Positions 15,201 to 32,478 are shown, numbered from the stretch's first letter. The stretch: DNA of 64,000 nucleotides from Pogonophryne albipinna (GCA_028583405.1 CM053253.1:15914925-15978924), one strand, 5' to 3'. A program made the numbers and translations. Notes: generated by a model not told the origin, from the letters alone.

Positions 15201-16770
15201 CTTAAAGTGAAAACAAATAATTAGATTAGTTTTAGAAATTAAAAACCAATCTTAGTAATTATCTTATGCAAACATTATACATTTGCATAATGCAAACCGC
15301 TATGCATATTTAACTATATTTAAGCCAATATTAATAATTTATTAAATGTAACTTCTACTTTAGATGGACCCAATCTAATGACAGCGTCACGGTCATTCCC
15401 GGGGGAAAAATGCAGCCAGAGTTTGGAATACAGTACAAGATGCTACAGGCAGCCACAACATCTCAAGGAAGGACCCTGGACCGCCGCCAATAGAGAGGTA
15501 GACTAGTTACGTCCAAATGAATGAATAAGAGATTATCAGGAAAAGTTTCTGATAGAGAAAACATTTAAATGAGAATGTTATTTACCAAAAACTTGGACGA
15601 TTCATTTGTGGCTGTAATTATGGTAAATAGTTGATCCTTTTCACACAATCCACTGTTAGCACAATGCGCTCCTCTTTTGATATCAAATCACACATAGAAC
15701 ATTGCGTATGTACTACCCAAATAAAAGGTATTGACAACACAAAGAAATATGACAGAGCGCATATGTAAATAATTGTTGTTGTGGAAGGGTTTTTTCCTTC
15801 TCCCACTCCCACTAGATGAAGTCATCTTTACAGTTATTGGAGAAAATAGGGTTTACATAGATCAGATGGTGTTGCAGACATTTTATTCTAGCAGCCGCAT
15901 CTCTTCTCAAAAACCTGCGGTGACGGCAATGTCAGCAGTTTGAATTAAAATCCCCCCGTTTCATACGTCACTATAATGTAATATAACACTGTTGGCACAT
16001 GGTTTCAATTCAAATCACATGGCATATTTGTATTCTTGCCTTTCAGAGCCGCACACTAACAGAATTAACAGTGTTTTATGTGTAGCTGTCAAAGTAGGAT
16101 TGCTTGGAAAAAAAGAAATGTATTCTTATATTTTCCTTAGCTTTAAGTGAGTGAAGGTTGTGTGAAATGTATTAGCAAAAGGTGTTTTAATGCTGTGTAT
16201 GCTTTGAATTTGAATTAACACAACTCATGGCAATTGAGCATGTGACGATTGTAGGAAAATTGTTTCTACTCTATGGATGATTGAAATTGTAGTCTCTTTA
16301 TTTGCAGTAACAATGGCCCAAGGCTGTTTCCAAGGTATGGGGACGGTTGGAGTGTAGGAAGATAAGAGGAGTGCCAAGGCTGAGTGGATGACACAGTTGA
16401 AACAATTTCTTCGAAAGGCAGTGTAAGGAGAAGAATAAGCAGAGTGCGGACAGGAAAAAGACAGTAATATTTAGAAGCACACTTTAAATCCAATTACCAG
16501 AAGTTATTAATGAAGGGCATCGTTTCCATGGTTCAAGGTCACTTGATTTAATAAGTTAAGTTAATAAGGTTTCATTCAATCAAGGGTTTGACGTCAAGAA
16601 ATACCTTTCTCAGAACTTGCTCTCACTTAATTTGGTTAACTTTTAATTGGGCGAAGAAGGATTTTTACCCTTGAACAGAAAATAAATCTGTCTATACAAG
16701 GTCAAGGACTGGACTGCTAAGAGGCGCTGGTTTACGACCCTACAAATTGATCGGTTTCATCTTTTTCCAA
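9225..16770. other. Long gene-free stretch
   Basis: No exon, RNA gene or intact transposon could be supported. The stretch is AT-rich, with short chance reading frames (for example 13000-13419, Ser/Leu-rich from CT-rich sequence). Notable pieces are a dispersed repeat copy at 10944-11023, a possible reversed LINE-like tail around 11210-11430 that could not be assigned, and short CA/CG-alternating sequence near 13455-13490. Confidence 0.5.
10944..11023 (+). repeat. Dispersed repeat, copy 1 of 3
   Basis: The block GAGCCATTGTTGATG...GTAACACCTGTGCTTCTCC...TGACAAGTCCAAATGT is closely matched at 55664-55742 and partly at 22384-22438, all in the same orientation. No family was recognised. Confidence 0.6.
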
Positions 16771-16779
16771 GACATTCAA

Positions 16780-17165
16780 TAACTACAGATGCAGTACAGA
16801 TACCCTAATTCCCACTCAGTCACACAAAAGCAATTTATCCAGAACTCAGCATCAGATTATTACCTAAATCAATGAGGTCTTATCATATGACTTAAATGTA
16901 AGCCTCACTGCACAGGTTGTCCATTACAAATACATTTAAAAAAATGTATTAACTACCTAGAAGGCCTCTGTGGTCTGCATCCAGATTATATTAAGGAACT
17001 TTAACCTGAATCAGGCCAGCTGGGGCCCTAGGATCAGCTGAAAGAAACCTTTTAACCTTAAATCGACCAGACTGAAAACCAATTTTGACCGTATGTTTTC
17101 TGCTTTGGCCCCTTGGCTCTGGAACAGCTTTTAAAGACCTCCCGAAACTAAGGATGTTTTCTTTT
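16780..17165 (+). mobile_element. Decayed L2-type LINE 3' relic
   Basis: Broken frames read YLEGLCGLHPDYIKEL and later FSALAPWLWNSF, matching the C-terminal end of L2-like reverse-transcriptase proteins. Multiple stops and frame changes make it a relic. Ends are uncertain. Confidence 0.55.
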
Positions 17166-17871
17166 CTCACTATTGCATCACTATTTCCTCTTTATAGTTG
17201 TATTTGATTGTTTCCTTTTAATTTCATTGTCATTACAGTATATACATGTATATATTAAAATTGCTTCTTTTTCTTATGCACTTCCATATAGTTTGCACTA
17301 TCATCTGTTTTACATTGAAACCGCCTTATATATCCCCTTTTACTGTATGGTGGAATCGTATCTTGTTTATATATTTTGTTAATCCTTAAATCTACAGCTT
17401 TATATGAGCTTAATTCTCGTGTACACATCTTAATCATATATAAACTGTTTTATATTACCTGAACTTGCAACATTTACTTTACCGGAGGCATTGATGCTTA
17501 TATAAATTGCGTTCTAGCAGTTCAACTAAACAAAATGTTCTGCTACGTTTATATTTTAATAGACTGCAGTAGCGAAGCAAGCTATGATCAAAGCTATGAT
17601 CCAGAACTCAGGTAATCTACAGTACTTCTGCTCTCCTTGTTTTTTCGAGGGTCAATTCAAAGACTGGGGAGCCTACGTTTATGTGTTATGCACTTGGTAG
17701 CTGAATGTACTCGATATTTGCTTGTACTCACTCCTTTTGTTGCAACCTGAACTTTTATTTTATCTCTTGCCTTTGCAACTTAGCAACTGAATAGAGTGAG
17801 AGTATTTATGTATTGTGATTTTCCATCCGTGTGAGAAAGAAAGTTCTATAAATTCCACCTGAATATAAAGT

Positions 17872-17873
<2 letters not shown>

Positions 17874-17937
<64 letters not shown>
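17874..17937. repeat. (GA)n microsatellite
   Basis: This is an uninterrupted GA array of about 64 bp, giving a purine-only plus strand. Confidence 0.98.
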
Positions 17938-17939
<2 letters not shown>

Positions 17940-19084
17940 CCCTTTAAGTGGAATGTCAGGACTGGAGAGGCACTATCACATCGTGCCCCTCCTCTGACAC
18001 GTAATTACCCGTTAACAAAGCCTTACACAAGACTAAATCTCTTCTCTGACCCACGCTCTCTTTCTTCCTTTTATATGAATTGGTTCTCCAGCTAATGTAA
18101 CCTCATAACCTCATTCACACAATATGTGTGTCTTGCCACAATTGCATGTTTGTGCAAGTGTGAATGCATCAATGTATGAATTAAACTGGGTGTTGATCTC
18201 TATGGTGTTGATGCAGTGTTAGGTAATATGCCACGATATGTGGGCAGAAAGTGTGAATAATATAATGCAGTATGCATCTGTTATTGCTGTGATTAGGTGT
18301 GACATGTTTTCGGTAAATGTAGAAAAAAAGATTTGTGCTTACCTCTGACTTCTCTGCTGCTTGAACCACAAGGTTCACATTTCTCGACTTTCTCCAGCAG
18401 TAATTGTTGAACGCCTCTATGGAAATGGCAAAGATAGTTGTATATTGGAGGTTATTAGGGGAACTAACCGGACTAATACATTGGAGAATACAACACATTT
18501 AAAAAGCACCATTCTTGTTGCATTTTGTCCTTTGAAAACACCCATGCAAATTCTCTGTGGGATTTAAACTGTTTAGAGAAGAGTTTTCTTATTTCTTCTG
18601 CTAGAACTGTTTTTCTGCTAGTCTCTCTTCATTGAGACCATTAACTGAGATGGTGTAAATGCTACGGCTGCAATTAGATGTAATCAAAGGCACTGTGCCA
18701 TCAGTAATTATCTCTCTCTGGATGGAAAGTAATGTGCGGAACTCGGTTTGTCATGGGCTCCCCTGAAGGCTACGAAAGGCTGCAGTCAGCACAGTGGTGA
18801 CATGTCCCAGAGAAGAGGATGGTGCAGGGGACAGGGACTCACTCAGCATTTTGGTCGCTGCACAGTCCCTTCAGATGTTCATCTCTCCTGTTCCTTTTGT
18901 GAGTACTCTCAGTTACACCTATTCCATATCTAACATTCATTTGTTGGAGACAGGGACGGGTCCAGACACAGAACAAAATGTGGAAGCTTATTTAGAATGG
19001 TAACAGGCGGCAGGCTCCAGATCTCTTTGATTAAAGCCCCAGAGATAATCTTCAAGTTTATCCTAAACAGGAGTTCATTTAAAA

Positions 19085-21012
19085 AAAAAAAGATTGTACT
19101 TTTGGCATAGTTTTGTCATCTAAGCTCTCATTTAGTGGGAAAGCTGATACAGCATTCAACTATCTGTTATGCTACGCACAAAATTCTATATTATTCCGCA
19201 CCTCTTCTTCTCCCACATTCCACATCGCAGAAACTCCATTCAAACATCAAAACGTTCAGCTCGGTCGGGAATCGATGGCTATTACCTTTCTTATTCATAA
19301 CTTTCATAATTCCAGAGATACATCCCATAATTCATCAACTTTTTAACATGGAAGTCAATGGAGAAACTCTTCAGACTTGAACAATCTTCATGCGACTTCA
19401 ACTGCTAATTCATACTTTCACTCCTCAAACCTCATTCCAACTTTAAAATGTTACACATCTTTCTGACATTATTCGTGTAACACAACTTTTGAATCTGATT
19501 CGTACTTTTAGAGATATTAAACATTGTTCAGACCTTGGTAAAGAGGTCTTCTTCAGATTTTAGAGTGCATGATGTCACAGCTAGAGTGGAGGACAGATTT
19601 AATTTTGCCTTCATATTTTCTTTTAAACCTGCAATAATTCCCAAACCCTACATTCCTGAGACATAATTGGTCATGAGAAACGTAGGAAAACATCTCGTAG
19701 CTTGAAAAATAAAAATAAATTAAGCAAAATAATTAACCAAAATGCCTCTTGAGGGCATGAAGTGACAAAAACGTTCAACCTATCTCCATTAAACCCCATT
19801 GTAAGTTCAGCCTCATCATTCCCCACCATAGCAGCCGCACACCTTTAGTTAATATGCCAAAAAGGCCACATTATTAACCCGAAAGTACACAAAAAGTACA
19901 CGTACGATATCTGTTACGGTTCTTCAAGAAAACGTTCACATGTAAGAGGTTTATCGCTCATTCAGAACAATGAAAATGCTCTCCTCTCACTGATTACTGC
20001 ACATCACCATGGAAACCTTTGATCTCTGGACACGTCGTTAGCTCAAATATAAACACCTGTGTCATGGAACATGATGATGTCATAACTCCAACTGACATGC
20101 TCAGAGCAGCAGACTTCAGATAATGGTTAATGGTCCTGCCCTCAACAGCTCTACGTCAATTATGGGGTGTCATCATATGCCGTTGCCATGGAAACGCATC
20201 CCTCGCCATAAAACACGATGTCGCTGTAACTCCAATGGACACGGTCCGATCGTCCCCCAAACTTCGCTTGTATATCACCGGTCCATGCCTCAACAGCTTT
20301 ACGCCAAATCTGAGATCTCACCATATGCCGTTTCCAAGGAAACGCATCCCTCGCCATAAAACACGATGTTGTCGTAACGCCTATGAAAAGGGTCAAAACA
20401 GCACCACACTTCAGATAATGGTCAACGGTGCAGCCCTCAACAGCTCTACGTCAATTATGGGGTTTCATCATATGCCGTTTCCATGGAAACGCATCCCTCG
20501 CCATAAAAGACGATGTCGCTAGTGCTCAAACTTCACGTGTGCTAACAGTCCAGCCGTGAAGACATCTACGGGACAGTTTTGAGATTTCTTCAAATGCCGT
20601 TGCCATGGCAACACAATGCTCGCCATGAAACACGGTTTTCTCATAACTTCAGTGAAAATGCTCCAAACGGCCCAAAACTTCACAGGTTTGGTAACGATGC
20701 AGCCATCAACGCATCTAAGCGTATTATGGGATGTCATCAAATGTCGTTGGCATGGCGACAGATAATTTGCCATCAAGTTAGTTCAAAAGTTTGCAGTTCA
20801 AATATTCTGCTGCTTTTCCAAGCCTTTTTACTTTATTTTCTTCTCTCATCACACATTCAATCCCCCAGTGTTCTTGTATCATTTCAATCTAAATTCTTCT
20901 TTTTCTTCTTACACATTACATTTCAGCATAGCAGTTCAGCGTCAGCTTTTCAGCATAAAGCATTCCCACTAACAATTTCTTCAGGAATTGCATTCTCTAG
21001 TTATTCAAAGTA
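19085..21012. repeat. Complex repeat region enclosing a 147-bp tandem array (possible Helitron-like element)
   Basis: The region has no gene. It contains AT-rich sequence with ACATGGAAGTCAATGG, then a tandem array (separate entry), then a T-rich tail ending ATTGCATTCTCTAG before TTAT. A CTAG-type 3' end is compatible with a non-autonomous Helitron, but no 5' TC end or clear terminal hairpin was confirmed. The class is therefore a guess. Confidence 0.35.
20110..20790. repeat. Tandem repeat, about 147-bp unit, five recognisable copies
   Basis: The block ATATGCCGTTGCCATGGAAA or a close variant recurs at 20175, 20323, 20470, 20592 and 20739, giving steps of 148, 147, 122 and 147 bp. Units also share CGCATCCCTCGCCATAAAAC and CAACAGCTCTACGTC. 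The third unit has lost about 25 bp, and a still more diverged copy may precede the array (from about 19990). Divergence rises toward both ends. Confidence 0.85.
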
Positions 21013-21098
21013 ATTCCACCTTAGATTCTCTAGGTGTAAATGAGAAATGCTACTAAATGTGGGATCCCTGCAGCCTGCCAGTCTCCAAGAAAAAATGT

Positions 21099-21600
<502 letters not shown>

Positions 21601-21610
21601 TCTCTCACAC

Positions 21611-26811
<5,201 letters not shown>

Positions 26812-27277
26812 ATATTAGAGGAATTTTTAGCTGAGAAGTTAGGCAAAGTATATATGTTCATTTGGACAGAATTCATTCAAAATAAGAAGGAATTCTCTCC
26901 CTTTTTTCCAGTTTCCCCTTTGAAGAGGACAACATTTGAGGATTTGGGGAAAGCGCTACAACATCACAAAACTACTCAAGAGCAGGTAGCAGGGTAAAAG
27001 GAAGAAGAAATAGATAAAAGGCCTGAACTTGTACAATGCAAAGAGATGGGCAGACCAAATGGCTCTCTGTGGCATGTGCATTTCAGGGCCATTACTGATG
27101 GTAAGAGAAAATGTACAAAGTTCAAGAGAGGGTAAGATAGAGCTAAAAGACCAGCAGATAAAGGGGGAGATAGTGAATGAGTTGCTAACCAGGAACAGCG
27201 CTAAAGCAATAGTGCGAGACTATGCAGCGGGTTGAGGGAGGGGACTAGGAGGGAGAAACAAATACTGTCTGCCTCAT

Positions 27278-28624
27278 TCATCGGTACACCAGGTGAGATA
27301 TGGTGCCAGATTTGAAGTTGAGCTGATGGTTGGGCACAAAGCTGTGCTGGGGATTCTTTCTGGTGCAAATATCCTTCGCATACAGGCCCATGCACGAGTC
27401 ACATGACACCTTGGAGCAGTTCACACAGGTGTGGGATGCCCCTGGCTTGTTGCAAAACCCACATCGCGATCCCCCCAAGCTCAGTCGCTCACTGCTGCCT
27501 CCCTTTGGCGTTGTCAAGGCAACAGACTTGCTGGCAAACAGCTTCGTGGACATGAGGGGTTTCTCCACCATCTGGGGGTGAGGATGGGGGTGGGAGTGTG
27601 AGTGGGTCAGCGTGAGGGGGTGCGGATGTAGATGGGAGTGCGTATTTGAGTACACGGAGAGTTTTTCCTTCACAGGAATGTATCCGTCAAGGGGCCGTGG
27701 GGATTTCGGGTGGTAGTCCTGTAGGCCACAGCAAGGGGAGGGGTCCACATCGTGACAGGTAGAGCAGAGGATCATGTCACACCTCTGGCAGGAGGCCATA
27801 GAGGAGCAGGCCAGCCCACAGCCCTGACACTTCACACTGCCGTGAGCTTTGAGCAGCCACGCATCCCTTTGATCCCGAGGCTCTCTGGAAGGAGGGCGAG
27901 AGGGGGTCTGCCTTCCTCCCGTCCCAACGCCCCTCTCTGTGTACAAGTCAATCTCATCCAAAGAGGACAGGTGGTAAGATGTGTAAGCGTCAGCCGGGGG
28001 AGGTGACTGAATAGGGAAGAAATCTGCAATAGGGCTATAGGACTGAGGAGCGGCCACAGAGAAGAGAGACGTTGAGGTGAGGGGCCGGAGGATCTCATCC
28101 TTCATATCCTCCTCTGCGTCCACAAACAGAGTCTCCTTCCTCAGACTCAGCGAGGCCTTTAACACAGGCTTGCTGACTGCTGCGTGCCAGTGACCAGCTC
28201 CATCTGTAACATCCACAGACTTAGATGGTCGGCTACCTCGCCTCAGGTGGTGGGCATGAGGCCTCTCTAAATCCAACGGGCGCACAGACAGCCGAGCCAT
28301 ATCGGCCCCGAGGCTGTCGCGTCTGCGGAGCGCCTCAGCACAGCCGGCTGCATCATCTCTGCAACCTTTGCGGAGTTCCAGGGCCTCCAGCTCTGAGGCC
28401 GAGCCACGGGCCAGAGCCACTACCTCTCCCAGCAGACGACACTCTGCCTGGGCCAAGAAGAGCTCGAACGCCAACTGCCGGAGATGATTTGTGCCTCCCG
28501 GGTGCTCCTGCAAATGGAACTGCGAATCATGGTCACAGGCGTAGCCAATGGTGCGCATTAGAGTCCGGAGTTCAGGATCAGAGATGGCTGACTGCAGATG
28601 GTACACATATGGGCCAGTGAAGGT
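27278..28624 (-). CDS. spata2: spata2 coding exon 2 (PUB remainder, PIM, zinc-finger region)
   Basis: This 1347-nt exon begins with codons for TFTGPYVYHL after the TTTTAG acceptor (AG at 28626-28625). It runs open to TGA at 27280-27278. The open frame can be read from an internal GTG, but homology to SPATA2 shows that GTG is an internal valine and the exon starts six codons earlier. Confidence 0.93.
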   Translation of the reverse strand, partial: TFTGPYVYHLQSAISDPELRTLMRTIGYACDHDSQFHLQEHPGGTNHLRQLAFELFLAQAECRLLGEVVALARGSASELEALELRKGCRDDAAGCAEALRRRDSLGADMARLSVRPLDLERPHAHHLRRGSRPSKSVDVTDGAGHWHAAVSKPVLKASLSLRKETLFVDAEEDMKDEILRPLTSTSLFSVAAPQSYSPIADFFPIQSPPPADAYTSYHLSSLDEIDLYTERGVGTGGRQTPSRPPSREPRDQRDAWLLKAHGSVKCQGCGLACSSMASCQRCDMILCSTCHDVDPSPCCGLQDYHPKSPRPLDGYIPVKEKLSVYSNTHSHLHPHPLTLTHSHSHPHPHPQMVEKPLMSTKLFASKSVALTTPKGGSSERLSLGGSRCGFCNKPGASHTCVNCSKVSCDSCMGLYAKDICTRKNPQHSFVPNHQLNFKSGTISHLVYR

Positions 28625-29379
28625 CTAAAAGACAAATGGGTTGGTGTCAAAAAGTCAATTAAAAGAGCATGACACAATAAAGCTCAAATCTGCATGTTCT
28701 TCCTCTGATAACATATAACTCTATAGGTTGGTTTTGCTACTGAGTTAACCACAAAGAAAGATCTAAAACATTTAACATAATTAGAAAATATAACCAATGG
28801 GGTGTTTAATGTTGATTTACATACAAACCATTGATAACAAACTAAGTGTACTAAACTCGAACAGAATTAGATGGCAGTATTTGTTTGTTATGTATAGTGT
28901 AGGATGTATTTTAATTGTTAATATAAACAGAGTTGCTAATTTTGTGTAGCCTTATGTTATTGTATTTTTTACGAGAGTTATTAGGTACAGGATCAACTAT
29001 TGAGACAAATGGCATACATTATATTTAAGTAATAAACTCAACTCACTTTAATACATCTGAACTCCTTCTTCCAGGGGAATAGCAAGAGGTTGGTGCAGAT
29101 GGTTTCTAATGTGTTGAAGGCTCTCTCCAGGCTCCTGATATTGCCTCCTCTCTGGCAGCGGAGAGAATTATCCACCATTTCGTAGAAACGAACCATCCGA
29201 AAACGCTGTCCAGGATCCGGCTGGTAGGCCCCTAGCAGAGCTGTAGCTGTTGAGAGTAGGGCCTCGCTGTCCTTACGCCGCCCTCTGTCCCCTACTGTAT
29301 ATTCACCTCCATCTTCCAGACGCCTCTCCAGTGCCGTTACATACCTTCGAAAAAGGTCCTCCTTTAACTTGGCATCCAT
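27278..29379 (-). CDS. spata2: spata2, SPATA2 adaptor of CYLD and LUBAC (two coding exons)
   Basis: The coding sequence joins 29379-29047 and 28624-27278 on the minus strand: 559 residues plus TGA, slightly longer than the roughly 520-residue human protein. The intron is phase 0, with donor GTGAGT and acceptor TTTTAG. In mammals SPATA2 binds the CYLD catalytic domain through its N-terminal PUB domain and the HOIP PUB domain through a short PIM. It thereby recruits CYLD to TNF and NOD2 receptor complexes and tunes NF-kB signalling and cell death in the cytoplasm. Visible here are the N-terminal PUB region (about residues 1-215, spanning the splice junction), a PIM-like motif DEIDLYTERG at about 334-343, the conserved KASLSLRKE block, a Cys-rich cluster at about 377-401, a His/Pro-rich tract at about 440-461, a second Cys-rich zinc-finger-like cluster at about 499-531, and the conserved C-terminus ending SHLVYR. 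The first ATG, giving MDAKLKEDLFRRY, matches the family start. The two Cys clusters and the PIM favour spata2 over the shorter spata2l. The gene is divergent to rnf114. Confidence 0.95.
29047..29379 (-). CDS. spata2: spata2 coding exon 1 (N-terminal half of PUB domain)
   Basis: This exon encodes 111 residues from the ATG at 29379-29377. It ends in PWKKEFRCIK just before a GTGAGT donor at 29046-29041. The FRxIK end followed by a TxTGPxVY continuation in the next exon is the expected SPATA2 junction, which fixes the splice site. Confidence 0.93.
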
Positions 29380-30852
29380 TATTGGCAGCAGACTATCAGT
29401 CAGCTGTTGTACTTTTCTGAAAAAGCCTCACCTTCTTTAGCATACTCTGCACCAGTATGCCACATTCAAGCACCATTTTTGGTCACCATATTCAATGTAA
29501 ACCCTGGCACACACTCAACGTCTGGAGAGGTGGAAGAAGAATGAGATTTAGCATCCAATCAGCAGCACATCCTTTAAAAAGAGAGATGCGGTTGTCTTAT
29601 GCTTTCAGTTGGTGTAGCTAGGCCTCAGCCTGTAGGGATGCTTTCTTACGGGCATCTCTGGTATTGGCTCAAAGCCTGACTTGTTTCCAGACAAACAGGC
29701 CTATGTCGTGGAAGATGATGTCAGGAGGAGTGGTTGCTTCACGCGTTGTCAAAGCAGAGTTGGGACTATTCCATTTCTTAGTTACAGCAAGTGGAGAGTT
29801 GAAGGTCAGTCATCATGAAGACACATTCATGTGCAGTCTTCTTAGCAGTCTCCAAGCTGTAATGACACAGAAGAGACATATGAAAATGGACATCTCTAAA
29901 TCAGATACACAAATAGAGGAGGAAACTTGGGACACATAATTTTCTTCTGACTCAGTCTCGTTAATTCAGTCTAACAGAAGATGCATTTGTAACAATAAAA
30001 CATCAACCATTGCTATTTTGGTATCTCTCTCAGTAACTGTCCTGATGGGTGCATTGTGTGGCCTATTATATATCGGTCGTATAGTCAATACTTGGACTGA
30101 TAGATAACTATCACTATATACGCAACCAAGACTAACAGTTTATTAATTACATTCTACATAAACCGGAACCGGGTCTCACTGTTGACAGACTTACTTATTT
30201 TGTATTACACGAATGTTGTTTGCGCTATTGAATATGTGAGCCAGCGGTACAACATGCGTGTACTACAACATAGTAGCCTATACTCATGCTTAGCTCAAAG
30301 AAACAACACCATAATAACTGTTTACATACAGATGAAAATCTAGACATGTACTCGTCTTAATTCTACCGTAAAGCTGGAATCACAGCAGTGTATCTGCTCC
30401 TGGTTCCCTGGCTGTGGTTTGCCTCACACATCAACCTCAGTGAGCATCCGTTTGGAGAGCTAGCAACATCATGCCTTTGCTAGCAACAGCCCCCTGCATT
30501 AGTATTGCGCATTAACTGCAACCTATCACGACCAACGCTGATAATAACATACACGGCTCAAAGACAGCGTGTATGTTAATTCTTCATGAAACTGAAACCA
30601 ACAAAACCCGATGCTGTCACTCGCATGGGCCCCTAGTTGAGTATCGGCTCAGCAGTGAACGCCCATTTCAGCGCAGCTGGCTAGCTAACATTGCTTGAGC
30701 TAGCAGGGCGGTCCACCACTAGATACACATCTTTTGCGATTTAAGAGACAATTATCGAAGCCTATACCGTCACTGTGACATCATCCAAGTCTAGTTCTGC
30801 TCCAAATAAGAGGCCACACCGTTTTTGTAACACCACTACCAGTACATCTTAC

Positions 30853-30916
30853 CTTTACAAGTGCTAGCCGTGGCTAGCTACGCCTCCTCAGCTGTTGGAA
30901 ATTCCCATCATCACAC
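30853..30916 (-). other. Possible non-coding first exon of spata2
   Basis: On the minus strand a good donor (AAAG|GTAAGA) ends a short GC-richer stretch at 30853, just downstream of a palindromic NRF1-type site. No ATG-initiated frame is needed here, and the spata2 start codon is 1.5 kb further on. A candidate acceptor (CTTTTTCAG) lies about 30 bp upstream of that ATG, so a 5'-UTR exon spliced to the coding exon is plausible. The start of transcription is inferred only from the promoter motif. Confidence 0.4.
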
Positions 30917-30928
30917 TGCGCATGCGCC
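30917..30928. promoter_or_regulatory. NRF1-type palindrome, likely spata2 promoter
   Basis: The sequence TGCGCATGCGCC matches the NRF1 consensus, a motif typical of housekeeping CpG promoters. It sits directly upstream (minus-strand sense) of the candidate non-coding first exon of spata2. Function is inferred from position and motif only. Confidence 0.5.
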
Positions 30929-30987
30929 AGGACAGTTCTGACAGTTCATCAGCACTGGGGGCCCACGTGCTGTTTGAGAAGAACCGA

Positions 30988-31064
30988 AGGAGGAAGAGGA
31001 GGAGGAGGAGGAGGAGGAGGAGATGCAGATGCAGATGCAGATGCAGATGCAGATGCAGATGCAG
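30988..31064. repeat. (GGA)n and (GATGCA)n repeats
   Basis: GGA triplets run to about 31022 and pass directly into about seven GATGCA hexamers. The block lies in the divergent spata2-rnf114 intergenic gap, just behind the likely spata2 promoter. Confidence 0.95.
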
Positions 31065-31149
31065 AGCCCACCGACTTCATCACTGTGCGAGGTAGGCCTA
31101 CATGGATATACAATCTTTATCAGAAAAAACACACCACCACTGCTCGAGT

Positions 31150-31690
31150 CCTCACTAACACTAAGAAAGTGGATCACATCACTCCAGTTCTGAAGTATTA
31201 TACTAGTTTCCTGTTGGTCAAATAATTGATTTCAAAATACTGCTGCTGGTTTATAAAACATAGAATGGTTTTGGCCCAAAATACATTTCTGACCTCCTGC
31301 TAAATTATGAACCATCCAGAACTCTCAGGTCATCAGGACTGGTCAGCTTTCTGTCCCCAGAGTCAGAACTAAACATGGTAAAGCAGCGTTCAGTTATTAT
31401 GCTCCAGATATCTGGAACAAACTACCAGAAACCTGCAGGTCCGCTGCAACTCTTACTACTTTTAAATCCAGGCTAGAGACTTTTCTTTTTGCTGCTGCTT
31501 TTAATTGAACTATTCATATCTTAGACTGCACTGTAACTTTTATCCATGTTTTCTTTTAACGTTTCTTTTATTATCTTTTCTTTTTAATGACTGTTTTTAA
31601 ATGCCATTTTCTTAATGTCTTTCATTTTTGTAAAACACTTTGAATTGCCTTGTGTTGAAAGGTGCTATATAATTAAACTTGCCTTACCTT
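31150..31690 (+). mobile_element. L2-type LINE 3' relic between spata2 and rnf114
   Basis: The fragment reads VDHITPVLKYY then decays through stops, with later remnants of the L2 C-terminus (EQTTRNLQVRC, IQARDFSF). It ends with an L2-like tail (TGAAAGGTGCTATATAATTA). The family is shared with the 1101-1195 tail. It is inactive and roughly 0.8 kb from the rnf114 start. Confidence 0.7.
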
Positions 31691-32424
31691 ACACTCATCA
31701 ATCTATAACTAGTAAGAAGCTGTTTTTGTAAGCAATTGCTTCAGTTATCTACCTTTTTGATATTGACATTACCTTTCTTTAAGTGTAGGCTATGTCTGCT
31801 AGTTCAATGGTGAAATAAGTACTTATACGTAAAACAGTTAAAAAAAACTCTAACTATATCAACATCAAATCGTAATCACTGTGCAGAATGGCCAATTTCA
31901 AATGTAAATATTAATGTTACGGAATTTAATGGAGGCATTGAAGAGTTCATCATATATTATAATGTATTGAGTTTATCTATACTTTGTTTTGATCATCTTA
32001 TTATGTAAATAATTGTTTTTTGTGATATTACTGTAGTGTACTACAAAGTACAATATTTGAATCAAGGTGTAGGCTAATGGAGTAGCCTACAAAAGTAAAA
32101 TAAATACTTAAGTAGTATAAGTAGGGTACCTCAAAATTCTGCGTACAATAGCCTACTTGAATGCCGTCTAAATCTATTTAACATGTGCATTAACCAACTG
32201 GATAAATAAAGGACTTCTCATTCTGATTTAAATGTTACTATACTTTTTTACATTTAATAAAATAGCAGATCAATTGATTTTTAAAATCAGTAGTCGTTTA
32301 TTTATCTACCTTTTTAGGATGTTGGCATTGTAACTAATACACAATAATATTTTGAAAATGTTGTGATATGTTGTATTTTTAGTGATAACTCCGCCCTCTT
32401 CCTTAAAAAAGACCTAGAATCTGA

Positions 32425-32460
32425 TGACGTCGTTACGTGAACGGTCGGTGGGGGACCGAC
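32425..32460 (+). promoter_or_regulatory. rnf114 core promoter and 5' UTR with CRE-like site and short hairpin
   Basis: A CRE-like TGACGTCG (32425-32432) lies 47 bp before the rnf114 ATG. It is followed by a small inverted repeat, GTCGGT and ACCGAC around five G residues (32444-32460), which would be in the 5' UTR if transcription starts upstream. The TSS is not visible. Motif matches are exact, but function is inferred. Confidence 0.4.
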
Positions 32461-32478
32461 AGACAGTGAAGAAAAGAA

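Noticed and set aside
20110..20790. CRISPR array
   Set aside because: The units are about 147 bp and tandem without unique spacers; this is a eukaryotic repeat.
17181..21012. Autonomous Helitron
   Set aside because: Only a CTAG-like end is visible; no Rep/helicase frame, 5' TC end or confirmed 3' hairpin was found.
27752..28620. Plus-strand open frames across spata2 exon 2
   Set aside because: They are antisense shadows of the GC-rich spata2 coding exon.
30895..31225. Open frames encoding Arg/Cys or Asp/Ala repeats upstream of rnf114
   Set aside because: They are products of the GGA/GATGCA simple repeat.
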